Origin: Flavicella sediminum
Lineage (GTDB): Bacteria > Bacteroidota > Bacteroidia > Flavobacteriales > Flavobacteriaceae
Assembly (NCBI RefSeq): GCF_006381105.1
Contig: NZ_VDET01000002.1
Coordinates: 1,646,123 to 1,710,122 of the forward strand
Length of the DNA stretch: 64,000 nt
Direction of reading: 5' to 3'
The notes under the pieces are model-generated. The model worked only from the letters and a program-made list of their open reading frames with translations. It was not told the DNA's origin and did no database searches. The translations under genes were made by a program, and so were the position numbers. Below are positions 26,931 through 35,450 of the stretch, one piece after another (position 1 is the first letter of the stretch; each line of letters begins with the position of its first letter).

Positions 26931-27016
26931 TACTCGAGATGGGACTTGAACCCATACGGACCTTACAGTCCACTGGATTTTAAGTCCAGCGTGTCTACCA
27001 ATTCCACCACTCGAGC
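26931..27016 (-). tRNA. tRNA-Leu (anticodon TAA)
   Basis: An 86-nt tRNA with the long variable arm expected for leucine. The acceptor stem is GCTCGAG/CTCGAGT with discriminator A. The D-arm holds GGTAGACAC. The anticodon loop is CTTAAAA, giving anticodon TAA. The T-arm contains GGGTTCAAGTCCC. CCA is not encoded. Its 3' end faces the PUL. Confidence 0.96.
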
Positions 27017-27228
27017 GTGATGTATTTGATTGCTCAAATGCGAGTGCAAAGATACACGATATTTGAAATAATAAAACCTTTTTCAAGTTTTTTTTGAAAA
27101 ATAATTGCAATTAATTTTTTGATCTTCTTTTGCTGTAGCTCAAATGAATTGATTTGTTGGTAGTTAGGTGTTTGTTCTACTGTGAAATCTATTTGTGATT
27201 TTTGGTTGGTGAATCTCTAATAAAGAAA

Positions 27229-27236
27229 TATCTTTG
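27229..27236 (+). promoter_or_regulatory. Predicted -7 element for the heme o synthase operon
   Basis: TATCTTTG matches TAnnTTTG and lies about 21 nt upstream of the ATG at 27258. A TTGG stretch about 20 nt further upstream may be the -33 element. Confidence 0.65.
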
Positions 27237-27257
27237 CAAAAAATTTACAGGATTTAT

Positions 27258-28169
27258 ATGAGTTCAACAATAGATGGGATAGAGGAAAAAGCGAAGGCTT
27301 CTACTTTGGTTGGTGATTTTAAGCAACTTACAAAAGTAGGGCTGTCAATGAGTGTGGTTTTCTCATCTGTAGCAGGATATTTGTTAGCCGTGTCGCCAGG
27401 AGAAATATCTATATTGACAATCTTTTTATTGGCTCTTGGTGGTTTTTTAATGGTAGGTGCTTCCAATGCTTTTAATCAAATTATAGAAGTAGATACGGAT
27501 GCCTTGATGAAGAGAACGAAAAATCGTCCGTTACCAACAGGAAGAATGTCGGCAACCACAGCCATGATTGTTGCAGTAAGTTTTACCATTTTTGGTATTG
27601 GTATTTTGTATTCCATAAATCCAAAAAGTGCCTTGTTTGGTGCTATTTCTATATTTTTATATACCTGTGTTTATACGCCGCTAAAGCCCGTAACACCTTT
27701 GGCCGTTTTTGTAGGTGCATTTCCAGGAGCCATTCCTTTTATGTTAGGTTGGGTGGCTGCCACAAATCAGTTTGGACTAGAGGCTGGTTTTTTATTTTTG
27801 ATTCAGTTTTTTTGGCAATTTCCACATTTTTGGGCCATTGGTTGGTTGCAAGATGAAGAATATAAAAAAGCAGGTTTCAATATGCTTCCTATGGGGCAAA
27901 AGGACAACAATGCAGTAAAGCAAATTATTTTGTACACGGTTATTATGATTTTGGCTTCAATAGCTCCTGTTTTAAAATTAACAGGCGCTTTTTACATTCA
28001 TCCAATAACTGCGGTTGTTATTTTTTTATTGGGGGTTTATATGCTGTACTACGCAGTGAAATTATTAAAAGACCATAGCAATGTTATTGCTAGAAAATTA
28101 ATGCTTGCCAGTGTGTTGTATATTACCGTAGTGCAAGTTATTTATGTGGTTGATAAATTTTTACATTAA
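27258..28169 (+). CDS. ctaB: Protoheme IX farnesyltransferase (heme o synthase)
   Basis: UbiA-family membrane prenyltransferase that adds a farnesyl group to heme b, making heme o for the terminal oxidase. The 303 residues include the allylic diphosphate-binding NAFNQIIEVDTDALMKRTKNRPLP and the second aspartate-rich segment GWLQDEEYKKAGFNMLP. There are about nine membrane segments. The ATG at 27258 is preferred over an in-frame TTG at 27234 because that codon lies within the predicted -7 element. The downstream oxidase genes follow within 40-55 nt in the same direction, so it is probably the first gene of that operon. Confidence 0.93.
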   Translation: MSSTIDGIEEKAKASTLVGDFKQLTKVGLSMSVVFSSVAGYLLAVSPGEISILTIFLLALGGFLMVGASNAFNQIIEVDTDALMKRTKNRPLPTGRMSATTAMIVAVSFTIFGIGILYSINPKSALFGAISIFLYTCVYTPLKPVTPLAVFVGAFPGAIPFMLGWVAATNQFGLEAGFLFLIQFFWQFPHFWAIGWLQDEEYKKAGFNMLPMGQKDNNAVKQIILYTVIMILASIAPVLKLTGAFYIHPITAVVIFLLGVYMLYYAVKLLKDHSNVIARKLMLASVLYITVVQVIYVVDKFLH

Positions 28170-28208
28170 AATTTCAGTTAAAAGAATCTACAATTAAACG
28201 ATTAAATA

Positions 28209-28793
28209 ATGATAAAAGAAACGCTAGAGTTAGAACTACAAGAAGGTAAAAAGAAAACTGCCAAGCCGATGATGTGGATTTCTATGGTAAGCATGACCAT
28301 GATGTTTGCGGGGTTGACAAGTGCCTATGTGATTAGTAGTAATAGAGAAGACTGGATAAGCTTTGAGTTGCCTCAAGCATTTTTTCTAAGTTCACTATTT
28401 ATTGTACTAAGTAGTATTACGCTTCATTTTTCTAAAGTAGCCATTAGAAAGAGCAACAGAAATTTGGCGACTTTGCTGTTATTGGCAACCTTGGTCTTTG
28501 GTTTGGGCTTTGTTTTTGAACAATTTCAAGGATTTGAAGCTTTAAAATCGATGGGATTGTATTTTACAGGACCTGAAAGTGCCGTGTCATCTTCAATGTT
28601 ATTGGTCATTGTTTTTGCGCATGTGATACACGTTGCAGTTGGAGTAATTTGCTTATTTGTAATAATTTATAATCATTTTAAGTTAAGGTATACGGCTAAC
28701 AATATGCTAGGTTTAGAGTTAGGTGCTATATTCTGGCATTTCGTAGATTTATTATGGATTGGCTTATTTTGCTTTTTCTATTTTAATACTTGA
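28209..28793 (+). CDS. Cytochrome c oxidase subunit III family protein (short form)
   Basis: Heme-copper oxidase subunit III homologue, 194 residues with about five membrane helices. It ends with the family signature AIFWHFVDLLWIGLFCFFYF. It is shorter than the paralogue that follows directly and lacks that protein's soluble insertion. Two tandem subunit III genes are common in Flavobacteriia. Whether both join the same oxidase is not settled by the sequence. Subunits I and II are not encoded in this window. Confidence 0.88.
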   Translation: MIKETLELELQEGKKKTAKPMMWISMVSMTMMFAGLTSAYVISSNREDWISFELPQAFFLSSLFIVLSSITLHFSKVAIRKSNRNLATLLLLATLVFGLGFVFEQFQGFEALKSMGLYFTGPESAVSSSMLLVIVFAHVIHVAVGVICLFVIIYNHFKLRYTANNMLGLELGAIFWHFVDLLWIGLFCFFYFNT

Positions 28794-28846
28794 TTTAAAT
28801 TGTTATTTTTGCCAAATATTAGATAAATATTAATTAAAAGAATTTT

Positions 28847-29824
28847 ATGGGAGCAAATATTGCTGATAAATCTGAAGGTAAAACATGGGATGGAGGTTCT
28901 GTGAAACCGATGGGAGCTAGTTATGGAAAAATGATGATGTGGTTTTTCATCGTTTCCGATGCATTAACATTCTCAGGTTTCCTTGCAGCCTATGGTTTAA
29001 CTCGTTTTAAGTTTATTGACATTTGGCCAATTGCGGATGAAGTGTTTACACACTTTCCGTTTATGCATGGCGCACATGCACCAATGTATTATGTAGCTTT
29101 AATGACATTTATTTTGATCTTTTCTTCTGTAACCATGGTGTTGGCAGTTGATGCAGGTCATAATATGAACAAAAAGAAAGTTACTTTCTATATGTTCTTA
29201 ACAATTATTGGTGGTATTATTTTCGTTGGTTCTCAGGCTTGGGAATGGAAAAACTTTATTCAAGGTTCTTACGGAGCAGTACAATTGAAAGATGGTAAAA
29301 TTGTTCAGTTTGTAAAAGACGGACATCAAATAGCTTTGAGCGATTTTGTAGTGGCTCATGAAAAAGAAGCTGTTGATCATACAAGAAATAACGGACTTTG
29401 GTTTGAATCTGGTGAGGCAAATCCTAGTTTTTCTGTAGAAGAAGTTGTGGCTTCATTTAAAGCAAACCACGATGTAAACTTAAGATTAGAAAGAATTGAT
29501 CCTGAAACAAAAGAAAAAATTATTGTTTCTAGAGCAGAAGCTTTCCGATTTTTAGAAGAATCAGCTAGAGTTGTTGAAGGTGCTAACTTAGAAGTAAATG
29601 AATACGGTAGTGCTCAGTTTGCAGATTTCTTTTTCTTTATTACAGGTTTTCACGGTTTCCACGTATTTTCAGGAATCGTATTAAATATCATTATCTTTTT
29701 TAATGTTATTATAGGAACTTACGAAAGAAGAGGACACTACGAAATGGTAGAAAAAGTTGGATTGTACTGGCACTTTGTCGATTTAGTATGGGTATTTGTA
29801 TTTACATTCTTCTACTTAGTATAA
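28847..29824 (+). CDS. Cytochrome c oxidase subunit III (long form)
   Basis: Second subunit III homologue, 325 residues. The N-terminal half has MMMWFFIVSDALTFSGFLAAYG, and the C-terminal half has HGFHVFSG and LYWHFVDLVWVFVFTFFY. Between them lies a hydrophilic insertion of about 110 residues (about 145-255) rich in charged residues, which should sit outside the membrane and may contact another subunit. A TATTTTTG match at 28804-28811 could be an internal -7 element, but there is no good -33 element. Confidence 0.9.
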   Translation: MGANIADKSEGKTWDGGSVKPMGASYGKMMMWFFIVSDALTFSGFLAAYGLTRFKFIDIWPIADEVFTHFPFMHGAHAPMYYVALMTFILIFSSVTMVLAVDAGHNMNKKKVTFYMFLTIIGGIIFVGSQAWEWKNFIQGSYGAVQLKDGKIVQFVKDGHQIALSDFVVAHEKEAVDHTRNNGLWFESGEANPSFSVEEVVASFKANHDVNLRLERIDPETKEKIIVSRAEAFRFLEESARVVEGANLEVNEYGSAQFADFFFFITGFHGFHVFSGIVLNIIIFFNVIIGTYERRGHYEMVEKVGLYWHFVDLVWVFVFTFFYLV

Positions 29825-29845
29825 TTATAAAATAGAAAAAACATA

Positions 29846-30190
29846 ATGGGACACGCAGAATCACATAAAGCATTAATTTGGAAAGTATTTGGATTACTTT
29901 CATTAATTACAATAGTTGAGGTTGTATTAGGTATAATTAAACCTGAATTTTTATTCAAAACACAATTTTTAGGAACGTCTATTTTAAATAGTTTGTTCAT
30001 CATTTTAACGGTAATAAAAGCGTACTATATTGTGTATTATTTTATGCACCTAGGAGATGAGAAAAAGAATTTACAATACTCAATTGTATTGCCATTGGTA
30101 ATCTTAATTCCTTACTTAGCAACTTTGTTAATTATTGAAGGAGGTTACGTGCACGATTCTGTAGCACAGTATATCAATTGGAGATACTAA
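29846..30190 (+). CDS. Cytochrome c oxidase subunit IV family protein
   Basis: Small integral membrane subunit of a bacterial caa3-type oxidase, 114 residues with three membrane helices (about 10-30, 40-65 and 75-100). The YYFMHLGDEKKNL segment between helices 2 and 3 is typical of the prokaryotic subunit IV (COX4_pro) family. It lies 21 nt after subunit III and is followed by a strong terminator at 30207-30235. Confidence 0.88.
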   Translation: MGHAESHKALIWKVFGLLSLITIVEVVLGIIKPEFLFKTQFLGTSILNSLFIILTVIKAYYIVYYFMHLGDEKKNLQYSIVLPLVILIPYLATLLIIEGGYVHDSVAQYINWRY

Positions 30191-30206
30191 AAAAATAGAA
30201 TACGAT

Positions 30207-30235
30207 AAAAAAGGTGGTTTTAACCACCTTTTTTT
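30207..30235 (+). terminator. Terminator after the oxidase genes
   Basis: AAGGTGGTT and AACCACCTT form a hairpin with a two-base loop, flanked by A and T runs. It ends the ctaB-oxidase unit. Confidence 0.92.
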
Positions 30236-30272
30236 GTATCAAATAATTAAGTCAACTGCTCAAATTTATATC

Positions 30273-30929
30273 ATGAAAACGGATCAAAACCAGATTAAAA
30301 AATTTGCGATTCTTTTTGCCACGTTTGTTGTGCCTTTGCTTTTTTTCTTGTTCTTAGCATCTGGTAAGGTAAACTTTACAAAACTACCCGTGCTAACTAC
30401 TCAGGTAAAGAATTTGCCAAGTGAATCAAAAATTTCTTTTCGAGACAAAGTTTCTGTTGTGGCCTTTTTAGGAGAAAAAGAAACCTTAACTTCTGTTCAA
30501 GGTTTGTTAAATTTGTACCAAGTTGTTTATAAGTCTACAGAAAAATATACCAAATTTCAAGTGGTGGTTGTACTTCCTGAAACCAGAGAAAAAGGATTGG
30601 AAAAATTAAAATCAGAATTGGCGTTTGTAGGTGGGGTCGACTTGCAGAAATGGCATTTTGTAGTGACTTCCGAAGCAAAACTACGCACCTTGTATAACAG
30701 TTTTGAAGTTCCAGGAAATTACGATTTAGTTTCAGGAGCTAAGGAGGTGTTTATTGTAGATGAAGCTGTACAACTAAGAGGTAGAACCGATGATGAAGAT
30801 ACCGAAAGTGGTGTTTTATTTGGTTATGATACGGAGTCGGTGGCAGTTTTAAAAAATAAATTGAGAGAAGACTTGAAAGTTGTTTTTTATGAGTCTAAAT
30901 TTGCCGTAAAAGAACCAAGTTTGGAATAA
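30273..30929 (+). CDS. Membrane-anchored thioredoxin-fold protein lacking the SCO cysteines
   Basis: A 218-residue protein of no certain family. One N-terminal membrane helix (about 10-32) is followed by a periplasmic domain with thioredoxin-like order: KVSVVAFLGEKETLTSVQGLLNLY, then FQVVVVLPETREKG, then AKEVFIVDEAVQLRGR. It lies 27 nt before SCO1 and resembles it in layout but has no CxxxC, so it cannot bind copper in the SCO manner. A structural or chaperone role in oxidase assembly is inferred from the neighbours. The ATG at 30273 puts the membrane helix at the N-terminus; an upstream in-frame ATG overlaps the terminator. Confidence 0.65.
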   Translation: MKTDQNQIKKFAILFATFVVPLLFFLFLASGKVNFTKLPVLTTQVKNLPSESKISFRDKVSVVAFLGEKETLTSVQGLLNLYQVVYKSTEKYTKFQVVVVLPETREKGLEKLKSELAFVGGVDLQKWHFVVTSEAKLRTLYNSFEVPGNYDLVSGAKEVFIVDEAVQLRGRTDDEDTESGVLFGYDTESVAVLKNKLREDLKVVFYESKFAVKEPSLE

Positions 30930-30956
30930 TTTCTAGAATTTTAAAAAGCTAATATT

Positions 30957-31592
30957 TTGAAAAAAAAATCATACATAGGTATTTCATTTATCATATTGGT
31001 ATTTGGAATTTGGGTGGTCAGTGAATTTGAAAGTCGTTCTTCAGTAAAGGAATTGGTGACTTTTGAAAAGGTACCTGACTTTTCATTTACCAATCAAAAT
31101 GGGAAACTAATTAGCAACAAAGATTACGAAGGGAAGGTTTATGTACTGGAGTTTTTCTTTACAAGTTGTCCAACCATCTGTCCGGTTATGACACAAAACA
31201 CGGTATTACTTCAAAATAAATACTATGGAAACCCTAAGTTCGGAATTGCTTCTATCAGTATCAATCCTGAAAATGATACGCCAGAAGTGTTAAAAGCATA
31301 TGCTTTGGAAAAAGGAGCAACCATGCACAATTGGCATTTTTTAACAGGAAATGAAGAAGAAATTTATAAATTTTCTAACGAAGGTTTTAAATTGTATGCC
31401 GGAAAAAATGAAGAAGTTGAAGGTGGTTTTGAACATTCAGGTTTGTTTGCTTTGGTTGATAAAAATGGTTTTATTCGATCAAGAACGGTTGTAATGGGAG
31501 AAAATGAAAACCCAATCAAGTTTTACGATGGTTTAGATAAAGATGCTATTGAAATGTTAAAAGAGGATATTCAAATTTTATTAGAGGAATAA
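30957..31592 (+). CDS. SCO1/SenC copper chaperone for cytochrome oxidase
   Basis: Membrane-anchored copper chaperone that helps metallate the CuA site of cytochrome oxidase. It is 211 residues with an N-terminal membrane helix (7-23). The copper ligands are present: C71 and C75 in TSCPTICPVM and H160 in FEHSGLF. Translation appears to start at a TTG codon; no ATG lies nearby in frame. Its stop overlaps the start of the DUF420 gene by one base (TAATG). The order SCO1-DUF420 next to oxidase genes is common in Bacteroidota. Confidence 0.92.
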   Translation: MKKKSYIGISFIILVFGIWVVSEFESRSSVKELVTFEKVPDFSFTNQNGKLISNKDYEGKVYVLEFFFTSCPTICPVMTQNTVLLQNKYYGNPKFGIASISINPENDTPEVLKAYALEKGATMHNWHFLTGNEEEIYKFSNEGFKLYAGKNEEVEGGFEHSGLFALVDKNGFIRSRTVVMGENENPIKFYDGLDKDAIEMLKEDIQILLEE

Positions 31593-32104
31593 TGAGTTCA
31601 GAAAAAAAATACAATAAATTAATTATCGCTTTATCCGTGGTAATTCCTTTGGCAGTGGCTATTTTATTTGGTGTGAAAATCGATTTAGAATTACCGATAT
31701 TTTTACCGCCAATTTATGCAAGTATCAATGCGCTAACAGCTGTTTTGTTAGTTGTTGCAGTTTTACAAGTGAAAAAAGGTAATATAAAATTACACGAACA
31801 AGTAATGAAAGCAGCCATTGCATGCTCTGTTCTGTTTTTGGTCTTGTATGTTTTGTACCATATGACTTCAGATTCTACCCAATATGGCGGAGAAGGAATG
31901 ATGAGAGCTGTTTATTTCTTTATTCTTATTTCACATATTATTCTATCTATTGCTGTTATTCCTTTTGTATTAATTACCTATGTAAGGGCGATTACAAATA
32001 ATATCGAATTGCATAAAAAAATTGCCAAATATACATTTCCATTGTGGTTGTATGTTGCGGTAACTGGGGTAGTGGTATATCTAATGATCAGTCCTTATTA
32101 TTAA
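31592..32104 (+). CDS. DUF420 family membrane protein
   Basis: Integral membrane protein of 170 residues with about five helices, in the DUF420 family (relatives of CtaM/YozB of Firmicutes). Members are linked to cytochrome caa3 oxidase maturation. Conserved histidines sit in the membrane parts (KLHEQVMKAAIA, YHMTSDSTQYGG, ISHIILS, ELHKKIAKYTFPLWLY), which hints at metal or heme contact. It is coupled to SCO1 by a TAATG overlap. Confidence 0.86.
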   Translation: MSSEKKYNKLIIALSVVIPLAVAILFGVKIDLELPIFLPPIYASINALTAVLLVVAVLQVKKGNIKLHEQVMKAAIACSVLFLVLYVLYHMTSDSTQYGGEGMMRAVYFFILISHIILSIAVIPFVLITYVRAITNNIELHKKIAKYTFPLWLYVAVTGVVVYLMISPYY

Positions 32105-32123
32105 TATTTATTAAAATAGGCCT

Positions 32124-32345
32124 ATGTCTTTAAAAAAAATAGTTGCAGTTATTGTTCTTTTTATTTCTATAGAAAGCAATGCCCAATGTGCTATGTGTAA
32201 AGCGGTAGTAGAAAGTGGAGATGTAAGTATGGCTGAAGGTGTAAATGACGGAATTGTGTATTTAATGATTATTCCTTATTTATTGGTTGCGGCTTTAGCG
32301 TATGCCCTGTATAGATATATGAAAAAACAAAAAGCATCTAAATAA
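32124..32345 (+). CDS. Small membrane protein with CAMC motif
   Basis: A 73-residue protein with a signal-like first helix (to about residue 20), a CAMC cysteine pair just after it, and one membrane helix (about 42-62) ending in a lysine-rich tail. The cysteine pair would lie in the periplasm. It follows DUF420 by 19 nt in the same direction. I do not recognise a named family. A redox or copper-handling role linked to the oxidase is possible from motif and position, but unproven. Confidence 0.65.
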   Translation: MSLKKIVAVIVLFISIESNAQCAMCKAVVESGDVSMAEGVNDGIVYLMIIPYLLVAALAYALYRYMKKQKASK

Positions 32346-32352
32346 AGAGTAC

Positions 32353-33279
32353 ATGATAGGATTAGGTTTAGCAGCATTAGGACGTCCAGAATACCTTAAT
32401 ATTCGATTAGGGACATCGATAGATAAATCAGAAGCTTCTTATAAGGAAAACGCTTTTAAAGTCTTAGATGCCGCTTATAGCAATGGGGTTCGCTTTTTTG
32501 ATACCGCACCATCTTATGGAAAAGGAGAATTTTTTTTAAAAGACTGGCAAGCAACCAGATCTTATGCTGATACTGTGCTTTCTACCAAATGGGGCTATAC
32601 CTATGTGGCCAATTGGGAATTGGGTTTTTCTAGTGCTCATGAAGTAAAAGAACATTCCCTGTCTAAATTAATTGAACAATGGGATACCTCTAAAATTTTA
32701 TTGCCAAATTTAAAAGTATATCAAATTCACTCGGCTACTTTTGAAAGTGGTGTTTTGGAAAATATAGAAGTGCTAAAAAAACTTTCTGAGATCAAAGCAG
32801 CAACGGGACTTAAAATTGGCTTGACAGTTAGTGGAAAAAATCAGAAAGAAGTTATCAAAGCGGCTTTGGAAATTAAAGTCAATGATTTGTCTTTGTTTGA
32901 TAGTTTTCAAGTGACGTATAATGTTTTTGAACAAGACACTGCCGACATATTAAAAGAAGTACATGTGGCCGGAAAATTCATTATTATAAAAGAAGGTTTG
33001 GCGAATGGTCGAGTATTTCTTCCGAGTACAGCACAAGAAATTTTGCAGCAATTGGCTAGTAAATACAAAGTAGGTATAGATGCCATTGCTTTGCGTTTTT
33101 GTATAGATAGCATTCCTTCAACGATTGTTTTAAGTGGTGCTTCAGATAGCCAGCAGTTAGAAGAAAATTTAAAAGCACTTACTTTTAAGTTGACTGAAGA
33201 TGAAATGAAGCTCTTAAAAAGCTGTAAAGTAGATGCTGCCACTTATTGGAAAGAACGTAGCGATTTGTCATGGAATTAA
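32353..33279 (+). CDS. Aldo/keto reductase family protein
   Basis: Probable NADPH-dependent oxidoreductase with a TIM-barrel fold, 308 residues. MIGLGLAALGRPEY opens the barrel, GVRFFDTAPSYGKGE holds the catalytic Asp and Tyr region, and STKWG holds the Lys. A late ALRFCIDSIPSTIVLSGASD is the cofactor-binding end. It starts 7 nt after the small CAMC gene, so it may be co-transcribed, but the function looks unrelated to respiration. The substrate is unknown. Confidence 0.87.
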   Translation: MIGLGLAALGRPEYLNIRLGTSIDKSEASYKENAFKVLDAAYSNGVRFFDTAPSYGKGEFFLKDWQATRSYADTVLSTKWGYTYVANWELGFSSAHEVKEHSLSKLIEQWDTSKILLPNLKVYQIHSATFESGVLENIEVLKKLSEIKAATGLKIGLTVSGKNQKEVIKAALEIKVNDLSLFDSFQVTYNVFEQDTADILKEVHVAGKFIIIKEGLANGRVFLPSTAQEILQQLASKYKVGIDAIALRFCIDSIPSTIVLSGASDSQQLEENLKALTFKLTEDEMKLLKSCKVDAATYWKERSDLSWN

Positions 33280-33316
33280 AAAAACCTGCCAAATAAATTA
33301 CTTGACAGGTTGTTCT
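33278..33316. terminator. Terminator between convergent genes
   Basis: AACCTG.CAA pairs with TTG.CAGGTT, with one mismatch, flanked by A and T runs. It lies between the aldo/keto reductase (+) and the M3 peptidase (-) and probably serves both. Confidence 0.65.
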
Positions 33317-33332
33317 ATACTGTTTGTTTTTT

Positions 33333-35363
33333 TTAAAGAAGTCCAGCCCTTTTTAGCAAAGCGTCAGAATTAGGTTTTTTACCTCTAAACTGAATATACA
33401 GGTCCATTGGTTTTTGTGTTCCTCCTTGTGATAAAACGGTGTTTTTAAATTTTTCTCCAATTTCTTTATTGAAAATTCCTTCTTGTTTAAAATATTCAAA
33501 AGCATCGGCATCTAAAACTTCTGCCCATTTGTAAGAATAATATCCTGCTGAATATCCTCCTTGAAAAATATGAGAAAAAGAAGTACTCATACAGTTTTCA
33601 GCAACATCAGGGTACAATTGTGTTTCTGCAAAAGAGGCTTGCTCAAACGTTTTTACATCCAACTTGTCAAAATTCATTTCGCTTTGTGAATGCCAAGACA
33701 TATCTAGCAAACCAAAACTTAATTGTCTTAAAGTGGCCATACCTTCTAAAAAGCTAGCCGCGTCTTTTATTTTTTGAATCAAATCCATCGGAATCACTTC
33801 TCCGGTTTCGTAATGTTTGGCAAAAAGTTTTAATACCTCTTCTTCATAACACCAATTTTCAAAAATCTGACTTGGTAATTCAACAAAATCCCAAGGTACA
33901 CTGGTTCCTGATAGGCTAGAAAAAGTAGTATTTGCCAACATACCGTGCAAGCCATGTCCAAATTCATGGAAAAGGGTGGTAACTTCGTTAAAAGTTAATA
34001 GCGAAGGTTTTGTGGCAGTAGGTTTTGTAAAGTTGCAAACGTTAGAAATATGAGGTCTGCTGTTTTCCCCATTTCTTATATACTGACTTTTATAAGAAGT
34101 CATCCAGGCACCATTTCTTTTTCCTGCTCTAGGGAAGAAATCGGCGTAAAAAATTGCGATATACTTGTTGTCCGCATCCGTAACTTTATAAGTTGTTACT
34201 TCTTCATGGTATTTGTCAATATCAAATACTTCTTCAAAATTTAATCCAAATAATTTATTGGCAACCGTAAAAGCACCATTTAAAACATTTTCTAATTTGA
34301 AATAGGGTTTGATCGCTTCTTCATCAAAATCGAATAATTCTTTTTTTAATTTTTCTGAATAGTAGGCGCCATCCCATTTTTGCAATTGCTCAATACCGTC
34401 TTTTTTAGCAAAGGCACTTAAAGTGTCAAATTCCTTTTGGGCAGCAGGCTTCGCTTTTAATAACAATTCGTTTGAAAAATCTAAAACAGTTTCTGGTGTT
34501 TCTGCCATACGTTCTTCCAAAACAAAATGTGCATGGGTTTTATAACCTAACAATTCTGCGCGTTGTTGACGTAATTTTACAATCTCTAACACAATTTCTT
34601 GATTGTCGTATTCGTTTCCTTGAAAAGATTTTTTTCCAAAAGCAATGGCCATTTCCTTTCTTAAATTTCGGTCATCCAAATAAGTCATAAACGGAATATA
34701 ACTTGGGTAATCTAAAGTAAATAACCAACCTTCTTTTTCTTTTTGACTTGCCGCTTGTTTTGCTGCCTCTAAAGCGCCTTCTGGAAGTCCTTTTAATTGA
34801 TCGATGTTGGTAATATGTAATTCATAGGCATTTGTTTCTGCCAAAGAATTTTCTCCAAATTGTAAAGATAATTTGGAAAGTTTCATGTCAATTTCTCTTA
34901 GTAAATCCTTGTCCTTTCCTTTTAAGTTGGCACCGTTTCTAGAAAAACCTTTGTATTGTTTTTCCAATAATATCATTTCTTCACCGGTCAAATTCAGTGC
35001 ATTTCTTTGCTCATAAACTGCTTTTACTTTTTCAAACAAAGCCTCGTTCAATCGGATGTCATTTGAAAATTCAGACAGCCAAGGAGAAACTTCTTGTGCT
35101 ATTTTCTGAATGTCATCATTGGTTTCTGCAGAATTTAAATTGAAGAAAATACTCGAAATAGTTCCTAGTGTTTCTCCAGAATTTTCTAGGGCTACCGTAG
35201 TGTTTTGAAAAGTAGGTGCTTCGTTGTTGTTTACAATCGTAGCTACTTCTTCTTTGGCCAAACGGATTGCTGTTTCAAAAGCAGGCTTGTAATGTTCGTT
35301 TTTTATTTTTGAAAAAGGTGCTGTATGGTAAGGGGTGTCGAATTTTTGTAATAATGGATTCAT
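33333..35363 (-). CDS. M3 family metallopeptidase (oligopeptidase A / Dcp-like)
   Basis: Zinc peptidase that cleaves short peptides, 676 residues. The zinc site HEFGH is at 466-470, followed by the third-ligand segment (FVELPSQIFENW). The rest is the helical M3 fold with the C-terminal QGGYSAGYYSYKWAEVLDADAFE. It has no signal peptide, so it is likely cytoplasmic. The start at 35363 is chosen because MNPLLQKFDTPYHTAPFSKI matches the family N-terminus; the reading frame extends 24 codons further upstream without support. It stands alone as a unit. Confidence 0.93.
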   Translation of the reverse strand: MNPLLQKFDTPYHTAPFSKIKNEHYKPAFETAIRLAKEEVATIVNNNEAPTFQNTTVALENSGETLGTISSIFFNLNSAETNDDIQKIAQEVSPWLSEFSNDIRLNEALFEKVKAVYEQRNALNLTGEEMILLEKQYKGFSRNGANLKGKDKDLLREIDMKLSKLSLQFGENSLAETNAYELHITNIDQLKGLPEGALEAAKQAASQKEKEGWLFTLDYPSYIPFMTYLDDRNLRKEMAIAFGKKSFQGNEYDNQEIVLEIVKLRQQRAELLGYKTHAHFVLEERMAETPETVLDFSNELLLKAKPAAQKEFDTLSAFAKKDGIEQLQKWDGAYYSEKLKKELFDFDEEAIKPYFKLENVLNGAFTVANKLFGLNFEEVFDIDKYHEEVTTYKVTDADNKYIAIFYADFFPRAGKRNGAWMTSYKSQYIRNGENSRPHISNVCNFTKPTATKPSLLTFNEVTTLFHEFGHGLHGMLANTTFSSLSGTSVPWDFVELPSQIFENWCYEEEVLKLFAKHYETGEVIPMDLIQKIKDAASFLEGMATLRQLSFGLLDMSWHSQSEMNFDKLDVKTFEQASFAETQLYPDVAENCMSTSFSHIFQGGYSAGYYSYKWAEVLDADAFEYFKQEGIFNKEIGEKFKNTVLSQGGTQKPMDLYIQFRGKKPNSDALLKRAGLL

Positions 35364-35450
35364 TTTTTTTATTTTGTTAAGTTCAAAAGTTGAATAGTCT
35401 AACTTTCGTAATTGCATTTCGGGGACTATAATCAATCAAAAATAGAAAGT

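Noticed and set aside
26766-27110. Reading frame of 114 codons on the minus strand
   Set aside because: It runs straight through tRNA-Leu and its terminator; part of the translation is simply the tRNA sequence.
27254-27466. Antisense reading frame opposite ctaB
   Set aside because: It is wholly inside a well-supported gene on the other strand and has no independent evidence.
33364-35435. 24-codon N-terminal extension of the M3 peptidase
   Set aside because: The family N-terminus begins at MNPLLQKFDTPY; the extension has no conserved features.
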